Source: Gillisia xinjiangensis
Lineage (GTDB): Bacteria; Bacteroidota; Bacteroidia; Flavobacteriales; Flavobacteriaceae
Length of the DNA: 64,000 bases
Direction of reading: 5' to 3'
NCBI RefSeq assembly: GCF_046298265.1
Contig: NZ_JBKAHK010000005.1
Span: forward strand, 264,525 to 328,524
Numbering within the stretch: position 1 is the stretch's first letter; every line of letters starts with the position of its first letter. The position numbers and the translations under genes are program-made. The notes under the pieces were generated by a model. The model was given only the letters and a program-made list of their open reading frames with translations. It was not told the origin of the DNA and searched no databases. Below are positions 18,510 to 27,394 of this stretch, in pieces.

Positions 18510-18646
18510 GGGGTTATTTTGAAATTAATAATGAATTCAAAAAGCTAAAGATAATTAATCCTAACTAATCGCTTGTTTGTTCCCAATCATTTTTCTGAAG
18601 TGAGGATGACATCATTATAATACCATTTTTTAAAGTGGTTTTTTTA

Positions 18647-18673
18647 TTTGGTACAAAAAGAAGCTTAAATTTG
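18647..18673 (+). promoter_or_regulatory. Candidate Bacteroidetes promoter for priA
   Basis: TAAATTTG at 18666-18673 matches the TAnnTTTG -7 box. TTTG lies at 18647-18650, but the spacer of 15 is shorter than the usual 19-20. It lies 18 bases upstream of the priA start. Confidence 0.4.
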
Positions 18674-18691
18674 CTTTAAACAGAACCCCTT

Positions 18692-21148
18692 TTGATGAGT
18701 TTCTATATAAATGTTATCCTTCCCCTTCCTTTAGAAAAACAGTTTACCTACGAAGTGAGTCCGCAGGAAGCAGATTTCTTGAAAGCGGGAATGCGGGTTG
18801 CCGTTCCTTTTGGAAAAACAAAGATTTATACGGGAATTGTTGCAAGTGTTCATGAAAATGCCCCCGAAAGGTATGAAGCCAAGCCTATAGAGCAAATTCT
18901 GGATGAATCTCCCGTTGTAACCGCGCATCAGTTAAAATTTTGGAACTGGCTGTCCGGTTATTATATGTGTGCCGAAGGAGAGGTTTTAAAAGCTGCACTT
19001 CCCAGTGGCTTTTTGTTGGAAAGTGAGACGCTGGTTCAGCTTTCACCGGATCAGGAAATTGATGAATCTGTTTTAACCGATGAAGAATACCTTATATATG
19101 AAGCTCTTCAGAAACAATCTTCTTTAAAAATCCAGGAAATCATGCAATTGCTGGATAAGAAAACGGTATTACCGGTAATAAATAAGCTGGTTTCAAAAAA
19201 CCTGGTGGTGGTAAATCAGGAACTATTTGAACAATACAAACCTAAATTAATTCGATATGTGAAACTGGATCAAAAGTTTGATTCAGAAGAGGAAATGCAG
19301 CGGCTTTTAGATGATCTTAGCAATGCTCCCAAACAAAGAGATATTATTTTAACCTGGTTCCAGCTTCAGTCAAAAAGCAAAAAACCATTGGAATTAAAAG
19401 TGCTTTCCAAAGTAAGCGGGGCTTCTTCTGCCACAATTAAAGCTCTTATAGACAAAAAGATTTTTTCAGAATATTTTCTGAAAACGGACAGGGTGAAATT
19501 TGATATTGAGGAATCAAATAAGTTGTTAACCTTGAATGAATGGCAGGAAGCGGCATTTAAAGAGGTCGATATAAATTTAGATAGTGGAGAAGTTTGTTTG
19601 CTTCACGGAGTAACTTCTTCCGGAAAAACGGAAATTTATATAAAATTAATAGAAGCTGTTATTGCCAAAGGTGAGCAGGTTTTATATTTACTTCCGGAGA
19701 TAGCACTTACTTCTCAGTTGGTTCAAAGGCTTCAGACATATTTTGGAGAACAGGTGCTGGTATATCACAGTAAATATTCTGTAAATGAACGCATGGAGAT
19801 CTATAATCACGTACTTCAGTCCAATGAAAAGGCTAAAGTAATTTTGGGGGCACGATCTTCTATATTTCTACCTTTTCAGAATTTAGGGTTAATCGTTGTA
19901 GATGAAGAACATGAGTCTACTTTCAAGCAGTACGATCCGGCCCCTCGTTATAATGCCAGGGATGCAGCGGTGGTTCTGGCAAATTTTCAACAGGCTAAAA
20001 TCTTATTGGGATCGGCAACGCCTTCGCTGGAATCCTACTATAATTCAACGCATAATAAATATACTAAGGTATCGCTTGACCGGAGATTTGGAGATGTTCT
20101 GATGCCTGAAATTGAGATCGTGGATATCAAGGAAAAATACCGGAAAAAGCAAATGACCGGGCACTTTTCAGATAGATTACTGGAGGAAATAAAAATAACC
20201 CTGAAGGAAGGGGAACAGGTAATTCTTTTTCAGAACAGAAGGGGATTTTCTCCAATCCTGGAATGTACTACCTGTGGTCATTCCCCCCAATGTCCCAATT
20301 GTGATGTGAGTTTAACTTTTCACAACAACAGTAAACAATTACGTTGTCATTATTGCGGATATCATATTGCGATGCAAAAAAAATGTATGGCCTGTGACAG
20401 TCCGGATCTTACCACAAAAGGATTTGGGACAGAACAGATTGAAACCGAATTAAAGGCGCTGCTGCCGGAGGCCAAAATTGGCAGAATGGATCTGGATACC
20501 ACACGGGGGAAGCACGGGCACCAAAAAATAATCACCGCTTTTGAGCAGGAAACTATCGATATTCTGGTTGGAACGCAAATGCTTACCAAGGGGCTGGATT
20601 TTCGAAATGTAAGATTGGTGGGGATTTTAAATGCTGATAATCTTCTTAATTTTCCCGATTTCAGGGCGCATGAACGAAGTTTTCAATTAATGCTTCAGGT
20701 TGCGGGAAGAGCCGGTCGAACCCTGAAAAGGGGAAAAGTGCTGATACAAACCTACAATCCATATCACAAAATAGTACAACAGGTTTCTGTAAATGATTAT
20801 GAAGGAATGTACAAGGAACAGCTGGAGGAACGCTATAATTATAAATATCCTCCTTATTATAAACTGATTAAACTGACCTTAAAATCCAGGGATTATTCTA
20901 AAACAAATGATGCTGCCGATTGGGTTGCGCGTGCTTTGCAAAATGTTTTTAGAGAAAATGTTTTAGGGCCAGAATTCCCACCGGTAGCACGAATAAGAAA
21001 TGAGTATTATAAAAATATACTTATTAAGATCCCACCACAGCAATCCCTAAGGAAAACAAAAGGATATATAAATAAGATACTAACCAGTTTCAGGTCAATA
21101 GGAGGGTGGAGAAGTGTAAGGCTAATAATAAATGTAGATCCTTATTAA
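18692..21148 (+). CDS. priA: Primosomal protein N' (replication restart helicase)
   Basis: The 818-residue protein has the full PriA layout: an N-terminal DNA-binding domain (residues 1-105), Walker A GVTSSGKTEIY near 310, DEEH in VVDEEHEST, GSATPSLESYY, and a zinc-binding cluster with CTTCGHSPQCPNCD and CHYCGYH...CMAC. The helicase C-terminal motif GRAGR follows. It reloads the replisome at stalled forks. A TAnnTTTG box precedes it. Confidence 0.95.
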   Translation: MMSFYINVILPLPLEKQFTYEVSPQEADFLKAGMRVAVPFGKTKIYTGIVASVHENAPERYEAKPIEQILDESPVVTAHQLKFWNWLSGYYMCAEGEVLKAALPSGFLLESETLVQLSPDQEIDESVLTDEEYLIYEALQKQSSLKIQEIMQLLDKKTVLPVINKLVSKNLVVVNQELFEQYKPKLIRYVKLDQKFDSEEEMQRLLDDLSNAPKQRDIILTWFQLQSKSKKPLELKVLSKVSGASSATIKALIDKKIFSEYFLKTDRVKFDIEESNKLLTLNEWQEAAFKEVDINLDSGEVCLLHGVTSSGKTEIYIKLIEAVIAKGEQVLYLLPEIALTSQLVQRLQTYFGEQVLVYHSKYSVNERMEIYNHVLQSNEKAKVILGARSSIFLPFQNLGLIVVDEEHESTFKQYDPAPRYNARDAAVVLANFQQAKILLGSATPSLESYYNSTHNKYTKVSLDRRFGDVLMPEIEIVDIKEKYRKKQMTGHFSDRLLEEIKITLKEGEQVILFQNRRGFSPILECTTCGHSPQCPNCDVSLTFHNNSKQLRCHYCGYHIAMQKKCMACDSPDLTTKGFGTEQIETELKALLPEAKIGRMDLDTTRGKHGHQKIITAFEQETIDILVGTQMLTKGLDFRNVRLVGILNADNLLNFPDFRAHERSFQLMLQVAGRAGRTLKRGKVLIQTYNPYHKIVQQVSVNDYEGMYKEQLEERYNYKYPPYYKLIKLTLKSRDYSKTNDAADWVARALQNVFRENVLGPEFPPVARIRNEYYKNILIKIPPQQSLRKTKGYINKILTSFRSIGGWRSVRLIINVDPY

Positions 21149-21220
21149 AAAAAGGGGGGTTGATTGTTGGAAAATATCAGGAAAATGTAGGGATTTTTCT
21201 GAAGGAGAAGGAGGGTATTC

Positions 21221-21955
21221 TTATTGCATTGCTGATAAAGCCTCAATAAGATCGGTTTTTTTATGTCGGCTTAACGGAATTTTTTGCTTGTCGATCTCGA
21301 TATTTTTGCTGTTATAACGTTCTACTTTTTCCAGATTGACAATATAGGATTTGTGGATACGTAAAAACTTGTCATTAGGTAATTGTTTTTCAAAGGATTT
21401 CATTGTGGAAAGTACCACAAAGGTATCCTTTTCGGTTACGAATTTCACATAATCTCCAAGTGCTTCTATATATTTTAGTTTGTTCAAAAAAACTTTTCGG
21501 TTTTTTAAATTGCTCTTCACAAAAATAAAATTCTCATCCTCCATTGGAACCCCATTGGTCTTTAACTGGAAAAGATTGAGCGCTTTTGCAACGGCATTGT
21601 TAAACCGTTCCTTATTAACAGGTTTGTGAATATAGTCTACCGCATCATAATCAAAGGCTTTAAAGGCATATTTGGTTTTTCCGGTAACAAAAATTATTTG
21701 AGGTTTGTTGGGGAGATCATCCAACAAATCAAAACCGGATAAAATAGGCATTTCAATATCCAGAAAGATAAGATCGACTTCGGTGTCCAGCAGACCGTTC
21801 TTGGTTTCGATGGCATTGGTATACTCGGCCACTAATTTTAAGTTGGGATGATCCTTTATCAATTTCACAATCGATAAACGCTGTAGGCTCGAATCATCAA
21901 CAACCGCACATTTAAGTAAAATTTCTTCCACAGTACAAAGGTTAGTTCTAAACAA
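21221..21955 (-). CDS. LytTR-type response regulator
   Basis: The 244-residue protein has a receiver domain (CAVVDDSSLQRLS, LIFLDIEMP with the phospho-accepting Asp, VTGKTKYAFKAFDYDAVDYIHKPV) and a C-terminal LytTR DNA-binding domain with YIEALGDYVKFVT and LRIHKSYIVNLEKVERY. No histidine kinase lies beside it. The start is uncertain: the conserved receiver begins at about residue 15, so translation may start at a later non-ATG codon. It is a DNA-binding regulator that acts on unknown targets. Confidence 0.88.
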   Translation of the reverse strand: MFRTNLCTVEEILLKCAVVDDSSLQRLSIVKLIKDHPNLKLVAEYTNAIETKNGLLDTEVDLIFLDIEMPILSGFDLLDDLPNKPQIIFVTGKTKYAFKAFDYDAVDYIHKPVNKERFNNAVAKALNLFQLKTNGVPMEDENFIFVKSNLKNRKVFLNKLKYIEALGDYVKFVTEKDTFVVLSTMKSFEKQLPNDKFLRIHKSYIVNLEKVERYNSKNIEIDKQKIPLSRHKKTDLIEALSAMQ

Positions 21956-22035
21956 TATTAATCATAAAAGTTTATTAATACAAGATAAAACTTGTTTTCA
22001 TCGGTGAAAATTGTACTTTACCTTGAGATAAAGGC

Positions 22036-22066
22036 TTTGTGAATAGGAAAAAACATGTTACTTTTG
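22036..22066 (+). promoter_or_regulatory. Promoter of the S6-S18-L9 operon
   Basis: TTTG at 22036-22039, a 19-base spacer, and TACTTTTG at 22059-22066 match the Bacteroidetes primary sigma consensus TTTG-N19-TAnnTTTG. It lies 28 bases before the rpsF start. Confidence 0.75.
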
Positions 22067-22093
22067 CATCCAATTTAATTTAAATCATATTTT

Positions 22094-22432
22094 ATGAATC
22101 ATTATGAAACTGTTTTCATCTTGAATCCCGTTTTATCTGAAGACCAGATAAAGGAAACAGTAAAGAAATACGAAGATTTTCTTGTTTCTAGAGGTGCTGA
22201 GATGGTAGCCAAAGAAGATTGGGGGCTAAAAAAGCTAGCCTACCCAATTCAACACAAAAAAAGTGGCTTTTATCACTTATTTGAATTCCAGGCTCCTGGT
22301 GAGGTTATTAACCCATTGGAAGTAGAATTTAGAAGAGAAGAGCGTATGATGCGTTATCTTACTGTAAGGTTAGATAAACATGCTATTGCCTGGGCAGAAA
22401 AGAGAAGAAACAGAAACAAAGAAAAAGCGTAG
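22094..22432 (+). CDS. rpsF: 30S ribosomal protein S6
   Basis: The 112-residue protein starts MNHYETVFILNPVLSEDQ and contains KKLAYPIQHKKSGFYHLFEF and RREERMMRYLTVRLDKHA, diagnostic of S6. It binds S18 and 16S rRNA in the platform of the small subunit. It is followed by rpsR after 2 bases and shares its promoter with rpsR and rplI. Confidence 0.98.
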   Translation: MNHYETVFILNPVLSEDQIKETVKKYEDFLVSRGAEMVAKEDWGLKKLAYPIQHKKSGFYHLFEFQAPGEVINPLEVEFRREERMMRYLTVRLDKHAIAWAEKRRNRNKEKA

Positions 22433-22434
22433 TT

Positions 22435-22731
22435 ATGTCATCAATTGAACAACAAGCAAAAGGAAAAAAAGACGGAGAGATCAGGTACCTAACTCCTCTT
22501 AATATAGAAACCAACAAAGCTAAAAAGTATTGCAGGTTTAAAAGATCAGGTATTAAATATATCGATTATAAAGATGCAGACTGGTTGATGAGCTTTGTAA
22601 ACGAACAGGGGAAATTATTACCTCGTCGTTTAACTGGTACTTCTTTGAAATATCAGCGTAAAACAGCTGTAGCGGTTAAACGTGCACGTCATTTAGCATT
22701 AATGCCGTATGTTGGCGATTTATTAAAATAA
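22435..22731 (+). CDS. rpsR: 30S ribosomal protein S18
   Basis: The 98-residue protein contains KKYCRFKRSGIKYIDYKD, LLPRRLTGTSLKYQRKTAVAVKRARHLALMPYV, which is the S18 signature. It pairs with S6. The conserved domain starts at about residue 20, after a polar N-terminal extension seen in many Bacteroidetes. Confidence 0.98.
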   Translation: MSSIEQQAKGKKDGEIRYLTPLNIETNKAKKYCRFKRSGIKYIDYKDADWLMSFVNEQGKLLPRRLTGTSLKYQRKTAVAVKRARHLALMPYVGDLLK

Positions 22732-22744
22732 GAAAGAGGCAATT

Positions 22745-23197
22745 ATGGAATTGATACTTAAACAAGACGTAGAAAAATTAGGTTTTAAAGATGATGTTGT
22801 AACTGTAAAGCACGGTTATGGTAGAAATTTTTTAATTCCTCAGGGAATAGCACAGTTGGCAACACCTTCCGCAAGAAAAGTGTTGGCTGAAAACCTTAAG
22901 CAACGCGCTTACAAGGAGCAAAAGAATATTGATGAAGCTAAGAAACAAGCAGCCAAATTAAATGGTCTTGAGCTTAAGCTTAATGCCAAGGCAGGTGCAG
23001 GAGATAAAATGTTTGGTTCTATCTCTGATTCAGATCTTTCTGATGCCCTGGCAAAAGAAGGAATTGAGCTTGACAAAAAATTTATCACTATCGCAGGTGG
23101 TATTATCAAGCGATTGGGACAATATGAGGCAACTTTGCGTTTTCACCGTGAAGTAGTAGCAACATTCAGTTTTGATGTTGTTTCTGAAGCATCCTAA
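22745..23197 (+). CDS. rplI: 50S ribosomal protein L9
   Basis: The 150-residue protein begins MELILKQDVEKLGFKDDVVTVKHGYGRNFLIPQG, the L9 N-terminal domain, and has the connecting helix and C-terminal domain (KMFGSISDSDLSDALAK). It is the last gene of the operon and is followed by a terminator. Confidence 0.98.
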   Translation: MELILKQDVEKLGFKDDVVTVKHGYGRNFLIPQGIAQLATPSARKVLAENLKQRAYKEQKNIDEAKKQAAKLNGLELKLNAKAGAGDKMFGSISDSDLSDALAKEGIELDKKFITIAGGIIKRLGQYEATLRFHREVVATFSFDVVSEAS

Positions 23198-23214
23198 TAA
23201 ATAATTTTATATCA

Positions 23215-23247
23215 AGAAAAGCCTGCTCAAATTGAGTAGGCTTTTCT
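23215..23247 (+). terminator. Terminator of ribosomal operon
   Basis: Stem AGAAAAGCCT(GCTC) pairs with (GAGT)AGGCTTTTCT, with an AAATT loop, 18 bases after the rplI stop. Confidence 0.75.
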
Positions 23248-23372
23248 GTTTCCCTCATTGAGGGTTTTTTAATTTTTTTAGCTGAAACACTATTCAACCA
23301 AAAGGTTCTCATTCCTGAAATGGAGGTTATAAGCTAAAAGGAAGAAGTTTCACCATACCAATATTTTGAAAA

Positions 23373-23846
23373 ATGAAGTACAGCCGACTTACAAAAGAGC
23401 AGTTTGAAGAATTGCACCAGGAATTCATCAACTTTTTAGCTTCTCAATCCATCACCGCTAAGGAGTGGGACGAGATAAAGAGGGATAAACCTGAAGTAGC
23501 CGAAGATGAAATGGATGTTTTCAGCGATTTGATATGGGAAGGTGTGCTTGATAAAGTCACCTATTTAGAGCATTTCTCTACTCAACAAATGTTTTTATTC
23601 CAGATAACCCAGGTGGAGATTCACTTAATAGGAATTAAAATTGAAAATGAAGCGATCGATATAACCAGACGGGAAGGTTATCAATGGCTTCAAAAGAATT
23701 TAATGGACGATACGGTAAACCTTTATACATCTTCCAAGGTTTTAAGCGAGGACAGAAACAAAGACATCTTTGCATTAATCCAGCAAGGCGCAGTGATCAC
23801 GAAAGGGGATTTGTTCCAATATTTTGATAAGGTTGTTAATTCCTGA
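23373..23846 (+). CDS. DUF6495-type conserved hypothetical protein
   Basis: The 157-residue soluble acidic protein (MKYSRLTKEQFEELHQEF, LIWEGVLDKVTYLEHFS, YQWLQKNLMDDTVNLY) matches a family found widely in Flavobacteriia next to rplI. It has no signal peptide and no catalytic motif I can identify. It may be part of the ribosomal neighbourhood but has its own start region. It converges with the ABC permease gene. Confidence 0.65.
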   Translation: MKYSRLTKEQFEELHQEFINFLASQSITAKEWDEIKRDKPEVAEDEMDVFSDLIWEGVLDKVTYLEHFSTQQMFLFQITQVEIHLIGIKIENEAIDITRREGYQWLQKNLMDDTVNLYTSSKVLSEDRNKDIFALIQQGAVITKGDLFQYFDKVVNS

Positions 23847-23849
23847 TGA

Positions 23850-25091
23850 CTATTCGTAGTGCAGGGAATCGATAGGATCTTGCTTGGCTGCTTTATTTGC
23901 AGGATAACTTCCGGCTAAAACCGCAACTAAAATAGTAATCCCGGTTGCCCATAAAATCGCTTTCCAGGGAGTTACAAAATTGAAATCGGCAGCACTGGAA
24001 ACTCCATAACCAATTAATATCCCCAGTAAAATTCCCAGAATTCCCCCAATTTGACCAATTATAAGGGTTTCCATAAAAAACTGGGTGGCAATAGTTCCCT
24101 TTTTTGCACCTAAGGCCTTGCGAATTCCTATTTCACGGGTTCTCTCAGTAACCGAAACCAGCATAATATTCATAAGTGCTATGGACGATCCAAAAATTGT
24201 GATGATGGAAATAATCCAGGCTGCAATGTTTAAATAGCTCGTAATAGAAAAGATCCTGTTTAAAAGATCATCACTGCGTTCCAGTCCAAAATTATTTTCC
24301 TCTACAGGGTTAAGTCCTCTGATATTTCTGAAGGTGATAATCGCTTCGCTTTGAGCGCCCTCCATCATTTCCTTATCACCTACTCTTACACTAATATTAT
24401 AGTTGATATTTGGCTGGGTGAACATGGATCGTGCTTTTTCAACAGGAATCAATACCCTGAGATCCTGATTGTTTCCGAAGGTAGAACCTTTGGATTCCAG
24501 AATTCCTATCACTTGAAATTTAACCCCGCGCACACTGATGGTTTTATCTATTGGAGAAGTGTTCTTGAATAAACCATCAGCAAAATCGGCACCCAAAACA
24601 GCCACATTATTATTGTTTTGAATATCGAAATAAGTAAATTCCCGGCCTTCCTCAAGAACCAATCCGGAATTGGAAAGATAATTTTCATTCACACCTACAA
24701 TGCTAACTTCAGGATCTGTTTTTTCATTTTCATATTTCACTTCGGCATTAGAAGTTCCCGTAAAGGAAATGGAGGTTTGAGTAAGCGGATAACTGTACGT
24801 TTCCTTAAAATTTTTAACTTCCCTGTAGGTAATAATAGGATTTACTTTTTCACGTTGCCCTCCGCCGCGGGTTTGGGTTGTAAATTCATAGCGCTGTAAA
24901 TTAAAGGTGTTTGCGCCCATCGAGGCAAAATCGCTGCTTATCGTATTTTCCAGTGCGCTAACCGCACTTAAAATACCAACCAGAGCTGTTATCCCTATGG
25001 CGATGATCATTACTGTGAGTATGGTCCTAAGAAGCTGACTTTTAATCGACTCAAAAGCGATTCTTATATTTTCCTTAAAGAGTGGGAACAT
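23850..25091 (-). CDS. MacB-type ABC transporter permease (FtsX domain)
   Basis: The 413-residue protein has an N-terminal transmembrane segment (LLRTILTVMIIAIGITALVGIL), a large periplasmic MacB_PCD domain, and a C-terminal FtsX domain with three helices. The conserved VSVTERTREIGIRKALGAKKGTI segment is present. It couples to a cytoplasmic ATPase, not found beside it, and probably exports lipoproteins, peptides or drugs. It ends with SLHYE, common in Bacteroidetes members. Confidence 0.92.
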   Translation of the reverse strand: MFPLFKENIRIAFESIKSQLLRTILTVMIIAIGITALVGILSAVSALENTISSDFASMGANTFNLQRYEFTTQTRGGGQREKVNPIITYREVKNFKETYSYPLTQTSISFTGTSNAEVKYENEKTDPEVSIVGVNENYLSNSGLVLEEGREFTYFDIQNNNNVAVLGADFADGLFKNTSPIDKTISVRGVKFQVIGILESKGSTFGNNQDLRVLIPVEKARSMFTQPNINYNISVRVGDKEMMEGAQSEAIITFRNIRGLNPVEENNFGLERSDDLLNRIFSITSYLNIAAWIISIITIFGSSIALMNIMLVSVTERTREIGIRKALGAKKGTIATQFFMETLIIGQIGGILGILLGILIGYGVSSAADFNFVTPWKAILWATGITILVAVLAGSYPANKAAKQDPIDSLHYE

Positions 25092-25288
25092 AATTTATAA
25101 TTTCTGGCACATAGGTTAGACTCATAAAGGACTTAAATGTTACTTAAAAACCGAAATTTGTTTGAACCTTATCAAAAATTAAGATATTTGCACCCGGAGA
25201 ATTCTATCGCTATTGATAGGCTACCGGGCTTAGGACTTTGTAATAAGCTGGATTCTCACTAAAATTTCAGGACAGCAAACTATATAAT

Positions 25289-26659
25289 ATGGCACAAAAA
25301 CCTTCAATCCCCAAAGGAACAAGAGATTTTACCCCTTTGGAAGTTGCGAAACGCACGTACATAATAAATAAAATTAAAGATCAATTTGAAAAATTTGGTT
25401 TTCAACCGATAGAAACACCCAGCTTTGAAAATTCTGAAACTTTGATGGGGAAATACGGGGAAGAAGGGGACCGGCTCATATTTAAGATCCTGAATTCCGG
25501 AGATTTCCTGGCCAAAGCAAATGAAAAAGCCTTTCAGGAAAAAGACAGTTTAAAATTAACAGCTTCCATAAGCGAAAAGGCGCTTAGATACGATCTTACG
25601 GTTCCTTTTGCACGTTATGTTGTGCAACACCAAAACGAATTGGAATTTCCATTTAAACGCTATCAAATTCAGCCGGTTTGGAGAGCAGATCGCCCTCAAA
25701 AAGGAAGGTTCCGTGAATTTTTTCAATGTGATGCAGATGTAGTTGGAAGCGATAGTCTTTGGCAGGAGGTAGAATTTATACAGCTATATGATGCGGTTTT
25801 CACGGGTCTTGGACTTGCAGGAGTACAAATAAAAATAAATAACAGGAAGATATTATCCGGTTTTACAGAAGTCATCGGAGAACAGGAAAAATTGATAGAT
25901 TTTACAGTAGCGCTCGACAAACTGGATAAAATTGGAGAGAAAGGTGTAAAAAAGGAAATGCTGGAAAAAGGTATTTCTGAAGAAGCTTTGAAAAAAATCC
26001 AACCAATTTTCGGTCTTAAAGGAAGCTTTTCTGAAAAAATAAACATTCTGAAGAAAATTTTAAATACTTCAGAAATTGGTAAAAAAGGAATTGAAGAATT
26101 GGAATTTATACAACATGCCATTTCAGAAATGCCTTTAAAAACCGCTCATTTAGATCTGGATATTACCCTGGCACGCGGATTAAATTATTATACCGGGGCA
26201 ATTTTTGAAGTGGCCGCGCCTCCGGAAGTAAAACTGGGTTCCATTGGAGGGGGAGGCAGGTATGACGACCTTACCGGGATTTTTGGGTTGAAGGATATTA
26301 GCGGGGTTGGAATTTCGTTTGGTTTAGACAGGATCTTTCTGGTCCTGGAGGAATTGGAGCTTTTCCCTAAAACCGTAACTTTAAATACCAAAGTCCTGTT
26401 TATCAATTTTGGGGAGCAGGAAGCTTTATATGGCTTAAAAGCTGTTCAGAAATTAAGAGAAGCAGGAATAGCTGCAGAACTTTATCCCGATGCTGCAAAA
26501 ATGAAAAAACAAATGATTTATGCCAATAAACGCGAGATTCCGTTCGTGATTTTAACAGGTCCCGAAGAAATGGAGCTTCAACTTTATGGATTTAAAAATA
26601 TGAATACCGGGGAGCAGGAGAAGGTTTCCCTGGATAAGTTAATGGAAATTTTAAAATAA
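25289..26659 (+). CDS. hisS: Histidyl-tRNA synthetase
   Basis: The 456-residue class II synthetase contains motif 1 (KGTRDF...), motif 2 (FKRYQIQPVWRADRPQKGRFREFFQCDAD), the His-specific LARGLNYYTGAIFEV segment, and motif 3 GVGISFGLDRI. A C-terminal anticodon-binding domain follows. It charges tRNA-His. It is the only gene on the plus strand between the ABC permease and the minus-strand block, and is followed by a terminator. Confidence 0.97.
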   Translation: MAQKPSIPKGTRDFTPLEVAKRTYIINKIKDQFEKFGFQPIETPSFENSETLMGKYGEEGDRLIFKILNSGDFLAKANEKAFQEKDSLKLTASISEKALRYDLTVPFARYVVQHQNELEFPFKRYQIQPVWRADRPQKGRFREFFQCDADVVGSDSLWQEVEFIQLYDAVFTGLGLAGVQIKINNRKILSGFTEVIGEQEKLIDFTVALDKLDKIGEKGVKKEMLEKGISEEALKKIQPIFGLKGSFSEKINILKKILNTSEIGKKGIEELEFIQHAISEMPLKTAHLDLDITLARGLNYYTGAIFEVAAPPEVKLGSIGGGGRYDDLTGIFGLKDISGVGISFGLDRIFLVLEELELFPKTVTLNTKVLFINFGEQEALYGLKAVQKLREAGIAAELYPDAAKMKKQMIYANKREIPFVILTGPEEMELQLYGFKNMNTGEQEKVSLDKLMEILK

Positions 26660-26675
26660 GAATTTTGTAATAAAA

Positions 26676-26706
26676 AAATGGTCGTTGAGAGTATCAACGA
26701 CCATTT
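26676..26706. terminator. Bidirectional terminator after hisS
   Basis: Perfect arms AAAATGGTCGTTGA / TCAACGACCATTTT enclose GAGTA and are flanked by A and T runs. It serves hisS and the convergent CCC-motif gene. Confidence 0.8.
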
Positions 26707-26729
26707 TCTATTCTGAATTTTGGATTTTT

Positions 26730-27062
26730 TTATCCTCCGTATTGCTCCATCATTTCTTTTTGCAATTCCTGAATCCCTTCAATACCGCCATACATTATTA
26801 GCCCTACTATTAGAATAACTATATAGATTACACTTAAGGATACGCCTATAATTGCCAAAATTTTTCCACTTTTCACATTCTGATATCCATTATACATTTC
26901 CGGATTTTCCGCATAAGTATCGCTTGCTTTTTTAGCCAATACCAATGTAATTACACCAAATATTAAGCCTACAAGGCCATAACAGCAGCATCCTATGATA
27001 GATAAAATTCCGAAAATAAGGATCAAGGTTGAGTTAGGTAATTGTTGTCTTTCAATTTCCAT
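26730..27062 (-). CDS. CCC-motif membrane protein
   Basis: The 110-residue protein has two hydrophobic segments: LIFGILSIIGCCCYGLVGLIFGVITLVLA, which carries the triple-cysteine motif, and ILAIIGVSLSVIYIVILIVGLIMYGG. This arrangement is that of DUF4190-like CCC-motif proteins of Bacteroidetes. The C-terminus ends in MEQYGG. It is adjacent to the DUF2752 gene, a frequent partner. Its role is unknown. Confidence 0.75.
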   Translation of the reverse strand: MEIERQQLPNSTLILIFGILSIIGCCCYGLVGLIFGVITLVLAKKASDTYAENPEMYNGYQNVKSGKILAIIGVSLSVIYIVILIVGLIMYGGIEGIQELQKEMMEQYGG

Positions 27063-27092
27063 AATTAGTAAGTGAATTTGATTGGTTAGTGT

Positions 27093-27377
27093 TTAGTTGA
27101 ATAAATAGAACATTTTAATTAGATAATTTAATAGAATTGTACCTGCTGTTAAAATTATAAGGCCAATTTTTATGCTAAAATCGAATTTAAATTTAATAAA
27201 TATGTTAATCAGTACAAAAATTAATAAAATAACAAGTGGGTAGATTGCAGGGAACAATTTAAAGGCGCCAATAAATTCACCTTCTAACAGCAAAATCATT
27301 GCCCGCTGACCGCCACATCCGTAGCATTCAAGGCCAAAAAAATGTTTATTTAAACAAGGAAGCAGGAATTCTTCCAT
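27093..27377 (-). CDS. DUF2752 membrane protein
   Basis: The 94-residue protein has the DUF2752 signature CLNKHFFGLECYGCGGQRAMILLLEGEFIGAF, followed by two hydrophobic helices. It lies 30 bases upstream of the CCC-motif gene on the same strand, so the two are likely cotranscribed. Its function is unknown. Confidence 0.82.
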   Translation of the reverse strand: MEEFLLPCLNKHFFGLECYGCGGQRAMILLLEGEFIGAFKLFPAIYPLVILLIFVLINIFIKFKFDFSIKIGLIILTAGTILLNYLIKMFYLFN

Positions 27378-27394
27378 AAATACAAAAAGCTTAT